NCBI RefSeq assembly: GCF_004114615.1
Contig: NZ_CP035300.1
Location: forward strand, 1,116,001-1,180,000
Length of the DNA: 64,000 bases
Reading direction: 5' to 3'
Origin: Dyella sp. M7H15-1
GTDB taxonomy: Bacteria > Pseudomonadota > Gammaproteobacteria > Xanthomonadales > Rhodanobacteraceae
Part shown: positions 24,322 through 33,247 of the stretch, piece by piece
Layout of the letters: each line of letters begins with the position of its first letter
Numbering within the stretch: position 1 is the first letter of the stretch
Program-made: the position numbers and the translations under genes
Notes under the pieces: generated by a model
Databases searched by the model: none
What the model was told of the DNA's origin: nothing
The model's input: only the letters and a program-made list of their open reading frames with translations

Positions 24322-24564
24322 CCCTCCAACTGTCATGCCGGCGGCACTCGATGAAATCTGGCCAAATATTCATGACAACGGCAAAAGCAGCCCCCCGTGC
24401 CTGCCCTGAGCAGCCACAGGAAGCTGCCCCTACGAAGCCACGGAACTGCGCCCCACCGCTGCGGTCGATAATCGACCGGCAGCAAAACCATCGAGCCCTC
24501 GCACGGCAGGTACTGCACGGCACTTACTGATAAGCTTTGAGTTCCTAAGAGACGTACCTGCCTG
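24322..24564. other. gap between cdsA and rseP where dxr would be expected
   Basis: In many gammaproteobacteria dxr (deoxyxylulose-phosphate reductoisomerase) lies between cdsA and rseP. Here there are only 243 bases and no stretch encoding Dxr motifs. On the minus strand a GTAGGGGCAGC segment (around 24,410-24,430) looks like a member of the GTAGGGGC repeat family, next to a GGTCGATAATCGACC palindrome (about 24,463-24,477). No other gene is visible. Confidence 0.7.
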
Positions 24565-25914
24565 ATGAATCCCTTTTTCGGCTCAGTATTCTGGTTGGCG
24601 GTCACGCTTGGCGTGCTGGTGACCTTTCACGAATTCGGACATTACTGGGTCGCACGACGTTGCGGCGTGAAGGTGCTACGCTTCTCGATCGGCTTTGGCA
24701 ACGCGATCTGGAAACACATCGGCCGTGATGGCACGGAATATCAGATTGCCGCAATTCCACTCGGCGGTTACGTGAAAATGCTCGACGCGCGAGAGGGCGA
24801 GGTAGATCTCGCGCTGCGCGATCAGGAATTCACGACGCAACCGATCTGGAAACGCATTGCCATTGTCGCCGCCGGCCCCGGATTCAACATCATCTTCACC
24901 GTGGTGGCGTTCTGGCTGATGTTTGTGCTGGGACGCGCCGATTACGCCCCAGTGGTAACTGCCGCGCCACAAAGCATGGCGGCTGAAGCCGGTATTCAAC
25001 CAGGCGATCGCCTGCTTACTGTCGGCGGCGAACCGGTCACGTCCTGGAGCGGGTCAATCGATGCGATCGCCAACGCATTGCTGAGCCGCACGCCATTGGC
25101 GATTACCGTGAGTGACCGCAACGGCGCGCAACGATCACTAGTTCTGCCACTCAATCGTTTGCCGGCAGGCGAGGACATCGGCCACTACATGGGCAAGCTT
25201 GGCTTGCAACTCGCTCCGCCACCAGCGATCGTCGACTCGGTATCGCCCAGCGATCCGGCATCGCTCGCCGGGCTGCGGGCTGGCGACAAGATCCTTAGCG
25301 TCGATGGCATCGCCGTGAAGGATTCCAGCGACTTGGGCAAGCAGATCGGGATCGCTGCCGCCAAGTCGCCCCAGCTCACGCTGGAGGTGGAGCGCCATGG
25401 CAAACCTATGCCATTCAGCATGACCGCACGCATGGAATCCCCGGATGGCGGCGCCCCGCGCTGGGTGATTGGCGTAACGCAGGTCGCACCGGAAGCCGCC
25501 ACCCAGCATTACGGCCCGCTCAAGGCGCTGATCGAATCGTTCAACCTTACCTGGCAACGCACGACAGACACCTTCAGCATGGTGGGTAAGATGCTGACTG
25601 GTCAGGCATCCACCAAGAACATGATCGGTGTCATCGGCATCGCCCAAGCTGCCAACATGTCGGCCCAGGCGGGGTTGGACCGCTTCCTGGAATTCCTCGG
25701 GCTGGTATCGCTCAGCTTGGCTATTATCAACCTGCTACCCATTCCAATCTTGGACGGCGGCCACTTGCTGTATTACCTTATTGAGCTGATCAAAGGCAGC
25801 CCGGTCAGCGAACGGACCATGATCGCGGGCCAGTATGTGGGCATCGCTCTGTTGTTCACGCTGATGGGGTTGGCGTTCTACAACGACATCCATCGCATCA
25901 TCTTGCCATCGTGA
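24565..25914 (+). CDS. rseP: RIP metalloprotease RseP
   Basis: This 449-residue site-2 intramembrane protease cleaves anti-sigma factor RseA during the sigma-E envelope stress response. The zinc motif HEFGHYWVARR is near residues 22-32 in the first helix. Two PDZ domains occupy the periplasmic middle (AGIQPGDRLLTVGGEPV and AGLRAGDKILSVDGIAV). The third metal ligand lies in NLLPIPILDGGHLLYY near the C-terminus. It lies directly upstream of bamA as usual. Confidence 0.96.
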   Translation: MNPFFGSVFWLAVTLGVLVTFHEFGHYWVARRCGVKVLRFSIGFGNAIWKHIGRDGTEYQIAAIPLGGYVKMLDAREGEVDLALRDQEFTTQPIWKRIAIVAAGPGFNIIFTVVAFWLMFVLGRADYAPVVTAAPQSMAAEAGIQPGDRLLTVGGEPVTSWSGSIDAIANALLSRTPLAITVSDRNGAQRSLVLPLNRLPAGEDIGHYMGKLGLQLAPPPAIVDSVSPSDPASLAGLRAGDKILSVDGIAVKDSSDLGKQIGIAAAKSPQLTLEVERHGKPMPFSMTARMESPDGGAPRWVIGVTQVAPEAATQHYGPLKALIESFNLTWQRTTDTFSMVGKMLTGQASTKNMIGVIGIAQAANMSAQAGLDRFLEFLGLVSLSLAIINLLPIPILDGGHLLYYLIELIKGSPVSERTMIAGQYVGIALLFTLMGLAFYNDIHRIILPS

Positions 25915-26135
25915 GAAGGATGCGTGCCGCTGACAACCTGCGGCTGGATGCTGATCGCGGCCTCCTTGTTGCATGACAAATCATCCGCAACGCACGGCAC
26001 CCGGAGGTCTTCTGCCGGTCCCTCCCAGCGCGGGTGCAGTAGAAAAAAGAAGGCTGGGGTAACTCCTGGCCTTGGAAAAAATACAGCGAGGCGGTCGCAA
26101 TACCGCCTCGTCCGAATAACACAATGGAATCGACG

Positions 26136-28571
26136 ATGAAGCGTATCGCCGCCCTGATCCTGCTCGCCTCCCTTTCTACGAGCGTACTCGCTCTCGAACC
26201 TTTCATCGTTTCCGATATCCGCATCGAAGGCCTTAGCCGCATCTCTGCCGGCACGGTCTTCAACTACTTGCAGATCAACAAGGGCGATCGCTTCACCAAC
26301 GAGGAAGCCCAGCAGGCCATCCGTGCACTGTATGGCACCAAGTTCTTCAGCGATGTGGAGCTGGAGCGCGATGGCAACATCCTGGTAGTGAAGGTGGTCG
26401 AACGCCCATCCATCGCCAAGCTGACCATCCGTGGCAACAGCGACATCAAGACGGACGACCTGAAGAAGGGTCTGAAGGACATCGGCCTGTTCGAGGGCGA
26501 AACCTTCGATCGCCTGGCGCTGGACCGTGTGCAGCAGGAGCTGATTCGCCAGTACTACAACCGCGGCAAGTACAACGTGTCGGTGTCCCCGCACGTAACC
26601 CAACTTGATCGCAACCGCGTCGCCATCGACATCGAAATCCGCGAAGGCAAAGTCGCCAAGCTCAAGGAAGTGAACATCGTCGGCAACACGACATTCACCA
26701 CCGCCGAGATCGAGAAAGATTTCGAATCGGGCACCACCAACTGGTTGTCCTGGTATTCGAAGAACGATCAGTATTCGCAGGACAAACTCTCGGGCGACCT
26801 GAAGAAACTGCAGTCTTACTACATGGATCGCGGCTACGCCGACTTCGGCATCGATTCCACCCAGGTGACCATTGCGCCGGACAAGCGCGCGATGTACGTC
26901 GCAGCCGACGTCACCCAGGGCGACATCTACCATATCTCTGGCACGCACCTGCTCGGCCAGCTCATCCTGCCGGAAGACACGCTGCGCAAGCTGGTGTTCG
27001 TCAAGAATGGCGACCTATTCAACCGTCGTGCCATCGAAGCCACCTCGGATTCGATCAAGGCGCTGCTGGCCAACATCGGCTATGCCTTCGCCAAGGTGAA
27101 CCCGGTTCCCAAGCTCGACAAAGACAAGAGGACCGTCGATGTGACCTGGTACATCCAGCCGGGTCCGCGCGTGTATGTGCGCCGAGTTATTTTCCAGGGC
27201 AATACCCGCACGGAAGACGACGTGCTGCGCCGTGAAATGCGTCAGCTCGAAGGCTCCTGGTATTCGCAGGCAGCCATCGATCGTTCGAAGATCCGCTTGC
27301 AACAGTTGGGCTTTTTCAAGACCGTCACCATCGACAAACAGACGGTGCCAGGTAGCGATGACGAAGTCGACCTGACCGTGAAGGTGGAAGAGCAATCCGC
27401 CGGCAGCCTCACGTTCGGCGTGGGCTATTCGCAGTACTCGGGCATCATCCTGTCAAGCTCGGTGTCACAAAACAACTTCCTCGGCACCGGCGACCGCTTC
27501 ACCATCGGTGCGCAACGCAGCGACTACCTCACGCAGATCAATGCGGGCTACTACAACCCGTACCTGACCGACAACAACATCGGCATCGGTTATAACGCGA
27601 CCTTCTCCAAGGCGGACTACAGCGACCTGGGCAGCCAGTACGCCAGCTACTCCAACAGCACCAAGTCGTTCTCCACCACGCTCGGCTTCCCGGTGACCGA
27701 CTTCGACCGCCTGAGCGGCAGCCTTGGCATCGGCAGCACCAAGATCAATACCTACGCGGGCTATACCCCGCAACTCCTGATCGACTACATCAACGCATTG
27801 GGCAAGGACACCATCCATAGCTGGACCGGTTCGCTAAGCTGGATGCACGACACGCGCAACTCATACTGGGCGCCCACGCATGGTGGCCAGCTCACGGCGA
27901 CCGTAACGGCCGCGCTGCCCGGCTCGACCGTGCAGTACTGGACCTTCAACGGCGAAGCCAATCACTACTGGCCGATCGGCGGCGGCTTCGTGCTGTACCT
28001 GGATGGCAAAGTCGGCTATGGCTCCACCTACGGTGGCAAGACCTTCGCCAACACCACGGACGACTACACCACCACCGATGGCCAGTACGGCTACAAGGCC
28101 GGCCAGCAAGTCACCTTCCCGTTCTGGATGAACTTCTACTCGGGCGGCGTGACCGATGTGCGCGGCTGGCAGGACAACACCCTCGGTCCGCGCGCTTGCG
28201 CAGGTACCGCTGCGAATGGCGGTCCGATCATCCCTACCGCGAACGGCTCCTGTTCCGGTAGCAGCTACGCTTACGCCCAGCCAATCGGTGGTGCATTCAA
28301 GGTGCTGGGTACGGCGGAAGTCTATCTACCGCTGCCGTTCCTGAAGGACGTCAACACAGCACGCGTTTCGCTATTCATGGACGTCGGCCAGGCCTACCAG
28401 AACCTGTCGAGCTTCAGCGCCAAGCAGCTCGATGCTTCGGCCGGTGTCTCGCTGCACTGGCAGGCACCGATCGGCCCGCTGATCATCAGCCTGGGCTTCC
28501 CGCTCCGTTCGCAGCCAGGTGACAGCCAATACCAGGAACGCATCCAGTTCACCTTCGGCAGCCAGTTCTAA
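26136..28571 (+). CDS. bamA: outer membrane protein assembly factor BamA
   Basis: This 811-residue outer-membrane insertase has a signal peptide (MKRIAALILLASLSTSVLAL), five POTRA domains over about residues 20-420, then a 16-strand barrel ending in the expected aromatic C-terminus (IQFTFGSQF, terminal Phe). The lid motif region VSSGGVTDVRG-like is present as YSGGVTDVRGWQDNTLGP. Start 26136 is preferred over 26124. No skp/ompH follows before lpxD. The 221 bases before it hold no gene. Confidence 0.96.
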   Translation: MKRIAALILLASLSTSVLALEPFIVSDIRIEGLSRISAGTVFNYLQINKGDRFTNEEAQQAIRALYGTKFFSDVELERDGNILVVKVVERPSIAKLTIRGNSDIKTDDLKKGLKDIGLFEGETFDRLALDRVQQELIRQYYNRGKYNVSVSPHVTQLDRNRVAIDIEIREGKVAKLKEVNIVGNTTFTTAEIEKDFESGTTNWLSWYSKNDQYSQDKLSGDLKKLQSYYMDRGYADFGIDSTQVTIAPDKRAMYVAADVTQGDIYHISGTHLLGQLILPEDTLRKLVFVKNGDLFNRRAIEATSDSIKALLANIGYAFAKVNPVPKLDKDKRTVDVTWYIQPGPRVYVRRVIFQGNTRTEDDVLRREMRQLEGSWYSQAAIDRSKIRLQQLGFFKTVTIDKQTVPGSDDEVDLTVKVEEQSAGSLTFGVGYSQYSGIILSSSVSQNNFLGTGDRFTIGAQRSDYLTQINAGYYNPYLTDNNIGIGYNATFSKADYSDLGSQYASYSNSTKSFSTTLGFPVTDFDRLSGSLGIGSTKINTYAGYTPQLLIDYINALGKDTIHSWTGSLSWMHDTRNSYWAPTHGGQLTATVTAALPGSTVQYWTFNGEANHYWPIGGGFVLYLDGKVGYGSTYGGKTFANTTDDYTTTDGQYGYKAGQQVTFPFWMNFYSGGVTDVRGWQDNTLGPRACAGTAANGGPIIPTANGSCSGSSYAYAQPIGGAFKVLGTAEVYLPLPFLKDVNTARVSLFMDVGQAYQNLSSFSAKQLDASAGVSLHWQAPIGPLIISLGFPLRSQPGDSQYQERIQFTFGSQF

Positions 28572-28610
28572 TACGGGTTGTCCCGACCAGAACCGCAAGG
28601 ATCTGACCTG

Positions 28611-28641
28611 AAGAAAGCGCGGCCATGCCGCGCTTTCTTTT
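28611..28641 (+). terminator. intrinsic terminator after bamA
   Basis: A 13-base-pair stem AAGAAAGCGCGGC / GCCGCGCTTTCTT with a three-base loop (CAT), followed by TTT, lies 40 bases after the bamA stop. It probably separates bamA from the lpxD group. Confidence 0.85.
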
Positions 28642-28709
28642 GGAACCGCAAAATAATGCGCGCAGCAAGGGCACGCCCCTACAATGCGACGCATGCCGTG
28701 GAGGCCTGC

Positions 28710-29738
28710 ATGAGTAAAATCCAATACAGCGTGGCCGAAATTGCCAAGCGCTTCGCCCTCGAATTCAAAGGCGATGGCTCACGCATCATCGACGGCGTTG
28801 GCACGCTTTCCAGCGCGGGCCCGAACCAGCTCAGCTTCCTGTCCAATAGCAAATACGCTGCACAACTGAGTACGACGCGCGCCGGTGTCGTGGTGCTGCA
28901 CAGCGATGATGCGGAAAACTGTCCCGCCGCTGCGCTGATTGCACACGACCCCTACGTTGCCTACGCCCGTATCGCCACATTGTTCGAACGTCTGCCCGCG
29001 GCTCCACATGGCATTCATCCAAGTGCGGTCGTCGCAACGGGGGCACATGTAAGTCCCACGGCCAGCGTTGGTCCCTGCTGCGTCATCGAAGATGATGCCG
29101 TCGTCGAAGAAGGAGTGGTACTAGGGCCGCATTGCATCGTCGGCTCCGAATGCGTGGTAGGTGCGCAATCGCGGTTGGTCGCACGGGTCACCCTGGTTAC
29201 GCGCGTAACCTTGGGCAAGCGCGTACTGGTGCACCCTGGCGCAGTGATCGGCTCCGACGGGTTTGGTCTTGCCTTCGATCGCGACCACTGGGTGAAGTTG
29301 CCGCAACTAGGCGGCGTACGGATTGGCGATGATTGCGAGATCGGCACCAATACCACCATTGACCGCGGGGCGCTGGACGATACCGTGCTGGAAGAAGACG
29401 TGCGGCTGGACAACCAGATCCAGATCGCCCATAACGTTTATGTTGGCGCACACACCGCGATGGCAGGATGTGCGGCTGTGGCCGGGAGTGCGAAAATCGG
29501 CCGCTATTGCATGATCGGCGGCAATGCCGGGGTGCTAGGCCATCTGGAAGTGGCCGACCGAGTTACCATTACCGCCAAGAGCCTGGTGACGCATTCCATT
29601 CGGGAAGCTGGTGAGTATTCCTCCGGAGTGCCTCTGCAAGAAAACCGTCAGTGGCGCCGCAATGCTGCACGATTCAAGCACCTGGATGAGTACGCGCGCC
29701 GCGTGTCGGCGCTGGAAAAGGATAAGAACGATGATTAA
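28710..29738 (+). CDS. lpxD: UDP-3-O-acyl-glucosamine N-acyltransferase
   Basis: This 342-residue enzyme adds the second 3-hydroxyacyl chain to UDP-3-O-acylglucosamine in lipid A synthesis. It has an N-terminal uridine-binding domain (LSFLSNSKYAAQLSTTRAG) and a long left-handed beta-helix of hexapeptide repeats, with the catalytic His region in DNQIQIAHNVYVGAHTAMAG. ATG at 28710 has GGAGG seven bases upstream. fabZ, lpxA and lpxB follow. The intervening palindrome at 29741 begins two bases after its stop. Confidence 0.95.
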   Translation: MSKIQYSVAEIAKRFALEFKGDGSRIIDGVGTLSSAGPNQLSFLSNSKYAAQLSTTRAGVVVLHSDDAENCPAAALIAHDPYVAYARIATLFERLPAAPHGIHPSAVVATGAHVSPTASVGPCCVIEDDAVVEEGVVLGPHCIVGSECVVGAQSRLVARVTLVTRVTLGKRVLVHPGAVIGSDGFGLAFDRDHWVKLPQLGGVRIGDDCEIGTNTTIDRGALDDTVLEEDVRLDNQIQIAHNVYVGAHTAMAGCAAVAGSAKIGRYCMIGGNAGVLGHLEVADRVTITAKSLVTHSIREAGEYSSGVPLQENRQWRRNAARFKHLDEYARRVSALEKDKNDD

Positions 29739-29740
29739 TA

Positions 29741-29897
29741 GCCTGTGTTCGTATTCCAAGTGCCTCGCATTGCACCGGAGTAGCCGCCATGCAGCCACGT
29801 GCGGCTTGACCAGACAACCAGTCTGGCGCTGCGCCACGCACGACTACCTGACAACCACTCCGGCGCAATGCGAGGCACTTGGAATATGAACACAGGC
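29741..29897. repeat. 41-bp inverted repeat covering the fabZ start
   Basis: Positions 29741-29781 and 29857-29897 are reverse complements over 41 bases with two mismatches. The 75-base spacer holds further hairpins, including AGCCGC/GCGGCT and CCAGAC-AACCA-GTCTGG. The right arm contains the fabZ start codon (29886-29888) and its GGA ribosome-site region. Folding would bury translation initiation of fabZ. The spacer shares CAGACARCCAGTCTG with the palindrome at 3629-3788, suggesting one element family. Confidence 0.9.
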
Positions 29898-30368
29898 CCT
29901 AACAACACTGCTCCGATCACATTACCGGTGAACGTGGAGCAGATTCAACAATTGCTGCCACATCGCTACCCATTTCTGCTGGTCGATCGCGTGATCGAGA
30001 TCGTGCAGGACCAGAGCGTGGTGACGCTGAAGAACGTCACCATCAACGAACCTTTCTTCAACGGCCATTTCCCTGGTCACCCGGTGATGCCGGGCGTGCT
30101 GATCGTGGAAGCGATGGCCCAGTCAGCCGGCTTGCTCACGCAGCTCAGTGCACGCATGAAGGGCGGCTCACCCAGCTCGTTGTTCTACCTGGCCAAGGTC
30201 GACAACGCCCGTTTCAACGCCCCCGTGGTGCCGGGTGACCAACTGCGCATGGAAGTACACCTCAAGCGCCTGTTGCGCAGCATGGGTCTGTTTGAAGCCC
30301 ACACTCTGGTCAACGGCAAGGAAGTGGCTAGCTGCGAGCTGATGTGCGCCGCGAGGTCCGAGAAATGA
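29886..30368 (+). CDS. fabZ: 3-hydroxyacyl-ACP dehydratase FabZ
   Basis: This 160-residue hot-dog-fold enzyme dehydrates 3-hydroxyacyl-ACP. The catalytic segment [20 protein letters not shown] contains the active His and Glu. [14 protein letters not shown] is the N-terminal family signature. The first ten or so residues ([10 protein letters not shown]) are partly encoded by the palindrome arm and are not conserved. Its stop overlaps the lpxA start (ATGA). Confidence 0.96.
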   Translation: MNTGPNNTAPITLPVNVEQIQQLLPHRYPFLLVDRVIEIVQDQSVVTLKNVTINEPFFNGHFPGHPVMPGVLIVEAMAQSAGLLTQLSARMKGGSPSSLFYLAKVDNARFNAPVVPGDQLRMEVHLKRLLRSMGLFEAHTLVNGKEVASCELMCAARSEK

Positions 30369-31138
30369 TCCATCCGACCGCGCAGATCGATCCCACTGCC
30401 GTCATCGGCAAAGATGTACGCATGGGTGCCTACACCGTGATTGGCGCCGATGTACATATTGGCGACCGCACGGTGATCGGCCCGCATGTTGTGATCCAGG
30501 GCCCGACGCACATTGGTTGCGATAATCGCATCGCACAATTTGCTTCGCTCGGCGGCGATCCGCAAGACATGAAGTTCGCGGGCGAGCGCACCGAGCTGAT
30601 CATCGGCGACCGCAACATGATCCGCGAATTCGTCACCATCAATCGCGGCACCGGCGATGGTGGCGGCGCTACGCGCGTAGGCAATGACAACCTACTGCTT
30701 GCCTACGTGCATATTGCGCACGACTGCACCGTCGGCAACAACACCATCTTCTCCAACTATTCGGCGCTAGCCGGCCATGTTGAAGTCGGCGACTGGACGG
30801 TGTTTGCTGGTTATTCCGGCGCGCACCAATTCTGCAAGGTCGGCGAGCACGCCTTTATCGCCATGGGTTGCCTGCTCGGTGCCGACGTGCCCCCATTTCT
30901 GATGATGGCCAATGACCAGGCTGGACGTCCGCGCGGACTTAACACTACCGGGCTGAAGCGTCGCGGCTTCGAGCCAGAGCGCATCACCGCCATCAAGCGT
31001 GCGTATCGCACGCTCTACACCTCCGGTCTGCCATTGACCGAAGCTCGCGATCAACTGGCGGAACAAGCCAAGGAAAGCGAAGACGTGCGCCACATGCTTG
31101 AGTTTCTCGATCGTAGCGAGCGAGGGTTGGCACGTTGA
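30365..31138 (+). CDS. lpxA: UDP-N-acetylglucosamine acyltransferase
   Basis: This 257-residue enzyme catalyses the first step of lipid A synthesis, transferring a 3-hydroxyacyl chain to UDP-GlcNAc. It has a left-handed beta-helix with hexapeptide repeats from [15 protein letters not shown] onward. Catalytic His lies in [15 protein letters not shown], and the acyl-length ruler region in [18 protein letters not shown]. It starts inside the fabZ stop (ATGA at 30365-30368), giving tight coupling. Confidence 0.96.
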   Translation: MIHPTAQIDPTAVIGKDVRMGAYTVIGADVHIGDRTVIGPHVVIQGPTHIGCDNRIAQFASLGGDPQDMKFAGERTELIIGDRNMIREFVTINRGTGDGGGATRVGNDNLLLAYVHIAHDCTVGNNTIFSNYSALAGHVEVGDWTVFAGYSGAHQFCKVGEHAFIAMGCLLGADVPPFLMMANDQAGRPRGLNTTGLKRRGFEPERITAIKRAYRTLYTSGLPLTEARDQLAEQAKESEDVRHMLEFLDRSERGLAR

Positions 31139-31192
31139 TACGCGTCCCGCGTATCAACAAATCAAACACGGGCTTTTGCTCTAGATGCAGCC

Positions 31193-32389
31193 ATGTCCGC
31201 TGATGCCAACGAACTAACGATCGCCATCATCGCCGGCGAAGACTCCGGCGACCAGCTCGGCGCCGATCTTATTGTGGCACTGCGCCGGCAATACCCCGAT
31301 GCGCGTTTCATCGGCATCGGCGACCGCCGCATGCAGGAACACGGTTTCGAATCCTGGTACGACATCCGCGAACTGTCATTATTCGGCTTCACCGAGGTGA
31401 TCAGCCACCTGCCGCGCCTGCTCAAGCTGCGCAAGGAACTCATCGCGCGCCTGCTTAGAGAAAAGCCAGCCATCGTCGTCGGCATCGATGCGCCCGATTT
31501 CAATCTTGGCCTCGAACGCCGCCTGAAACAGGCGGGCCTGCGCACCGTGCACTACGTCAGCCCATCGATCTGGGCATGGCGTGAAAAGCGTGCCGACAAG
31601 ATGGGGCAGAGCGCCAGCCGTGTCCTGTGTCTGTTTCCGATGGAGCCACCGATCTATGCCAGACATGGCATTGATGCGCGCTTCGTGGGTCATCCGCTGG
31701 CTGACCGCTTCCCGCTCGTCTCCGATCGCATCCCGTCACGGCGTGCCTTGCAACTGCCGCTGGATGTCCCGGTGCTTGCTGTACTGCCTGGCAGTCGGCA
31801 CGCGGAGATCGAGCGACTGGCTGCGCCGTTTCTGGATGCCGCGCGACGCGTCGCCGCCATCTTGCCTGGTCTGCGCATCGTTATTCCTGCTGCCAACTCC
31901 CGCGCACTCGCAACGTTGAAAACCCTGCTTGCACGCGGACCGCACGATGAGATGATGCCAGTGTTGCTGGAGGGCCGCGCGCACGATGCCATGCTGGCCG
32001 CGGACGTGGTGATGCTCGCGTCTGGCACCGCCACGCTGGAAGCCATGCTAGCCAAACGCCCGATGGTGGTGGGCTATCGCGTCTCCCCCATCAGTTACCG
32101 CATCGCACGCATGTTCAACATGCTCAAGACCGATGTCTATGCATTGCCGAATATTCTTGCCCGCACCTGTGGCATGGGCAAAAGCGCCATGCTCGTTCCC
32201 GAATTGATGCAGAACAATTGCACCGCGGCAAAACTGGCCGACGCCACGTTGTCGTTGTTCCAAGACAGTGAGCGGCGTGGCGCGATCGTCAACGCGTTCG
32301 AACAATTGCACGAAGCGTTGCGCGGCGATCTGCACGGCCATGCCGGCGATCACGCGGCGACGGCGATTGCTGAGTTGATCGAGCGATGA
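31193..32389 (+). CDS. lpxB: lipid-A-disaccharide synthase
   Basis: This 398-residue GT-B glycosyltransferase (GT19) joins 2,3-diacylglucosamine-1-phosphate to UDP-2,3-diacylglucosamine. Motifs: IAIIAGEDSGDQLGADLI at the N-terminus, YVSPSIWAWREKRADKM, VLPGSRHAEIERL, and ASGTATLEAMLAKRPMVVGY in the sugar-nucleotide site. It lies 54 bases after lpxA. Confidence 0.96.
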   Translation: MSADANELTIAIIAGEDSGDQLGADLIVALRRQYPDARFIGIGDRRMQEHGFESWYDIRELSLFGFTEVISHLPRLLKLRKELIARLLREKPAIVVGIDAPDFNLGLERRLKQAGLRTVHYVSPSIWAWREKRADKMGQSASRVLCLFPMEPPIYARHGIDARFVGHPLADRFPLVSDRIPSRRALQLPLDVPVLAVLPGSRHAEIERLAAPFLDAARRVAAILPGLRIVIPAANSRALATLKTLLARGPHDEMMPVLLEGRAHDAMLAADVVMLASGTATLEAMLAKRPMVVGYRVSPISYRIARMFNMLKTDVYALPNILARTCGMGKSAMLVPELMQNNCTAAKLADATLSLFQDSERRGAIVNAFEQLHEALRGDLHGHAGDHAATAIAELIER

Positions 32390-32439
32390 AAGCGTGCTTC
32401 GCTCGTAGCTCCACGCAAGCCTTTACCCCTCACCTCAAT

Positions 32440-32460
32440 CCTCTCCCCAAAGGGGAGAGG
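32440..32460. repeat. CCTCTCCCC palindrome between lpxB and rnhB
   Basis: CCTCTCCCC-AAA-GGGGAGAGG is a nine-base-pair perfect hairpin of the same family as 20461-20482. Confidence 0.75.
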
Positions 32461-32479
32461 AAGCGAACGCGAAAAACAC

Positions 32480-33064
32480 ATGATTGAATTTAGAGCGGGG
32501 GTCGATGAAGCAGGCCGAGGCCCACTGGCAGGACCTGTAGTAGTCGCAGCCGTAGTACTCGACCCGCGCAAGCCCATCGATGGACTGAACGACTCCAAGA
32601 AGCTGAGCGAAGCGCGCCGCGAAACGCTTTACCCGCTGATCATCGAACGTGCCTGGGCCTATTCCGTCGTGCTGATCGAGGCGGAAGAAATCGATCGACT
32701 GAACATCTTCCAGGCCACCATGGCCGGCATGAGCCGCGCCGTCGCCGGTCTGGCACCGGCCGCCACACTAGCGCTGATCGACGGCAACAAGCTACCCAAG
32801 AATCTACCCTGCCCTGGCCGCGCCATCGTCGGTGGCGATGCGCTGGAGCCGGCCATCAGCGCGGCCTCGATCCTGGCCAAGGTGAGCCGTGATCGGCTCA
32901 TGATTGATCTGGACAAACAACACCCCGGCTATGGCTTTGCCGTGCACAAGGGCTACCCCACCCCAGCGCATCTTGCCGCCCTGCAACAGCTCGGCCCCTG
33001 CAGCGAACATCGGCGCAGCTTCGCACCAGTAAAACTCCTGTTGGATCAAGGCCAGCTTTTCTAA
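32480..33064 (+). CDS. rnhB: ribonuclease HII
   Basis: This 194-residue enzyme cleaves RNA in RNA-DNA hybrids and single ribonucleotides in DNA. The catalytic DEDD residues are visible: [13 protein letters not shown] (Asp, Glu), LIDGNKLP (Asp) and [11 protein letters not shown] (Asp). It lies between lpxB and dnaE, the common order. Confidence 0.95.
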   Translation: MIEFRAGVDEAGRGPLAGPVVVAAVVLDPRKPIDGLNDSKKLSEARRETLYPLIIERAWAYSVVLIEAEEIDRLNIFQATMAGMSRAVAGLAPAATLALIDGNKLPKNLPCPGRAIVGGDALEPAISAASILAKVSRDRLMIDLDKQHPGYGFAVHKGYPTPAHLAALQQLGPCSEHRRSFAPVKLLLDQGQLF

Positions 33065-33247
33065 ACCGACGCTGCTCAAAAGAAAAAGAAGTCACGGCAT
33101 CAGACCCTACAAAACACGCGTACGCTTTCAGGAAGGATGGGCACGCCTAGCCTTAACGATTCGCGATTCCCTACTTACCGCCCTTGTCAATTCTTGCCCG
33201 CACCACATCACCCCGCTAGTCTGGGACATTGCGTTCGCGTGCGAGCC

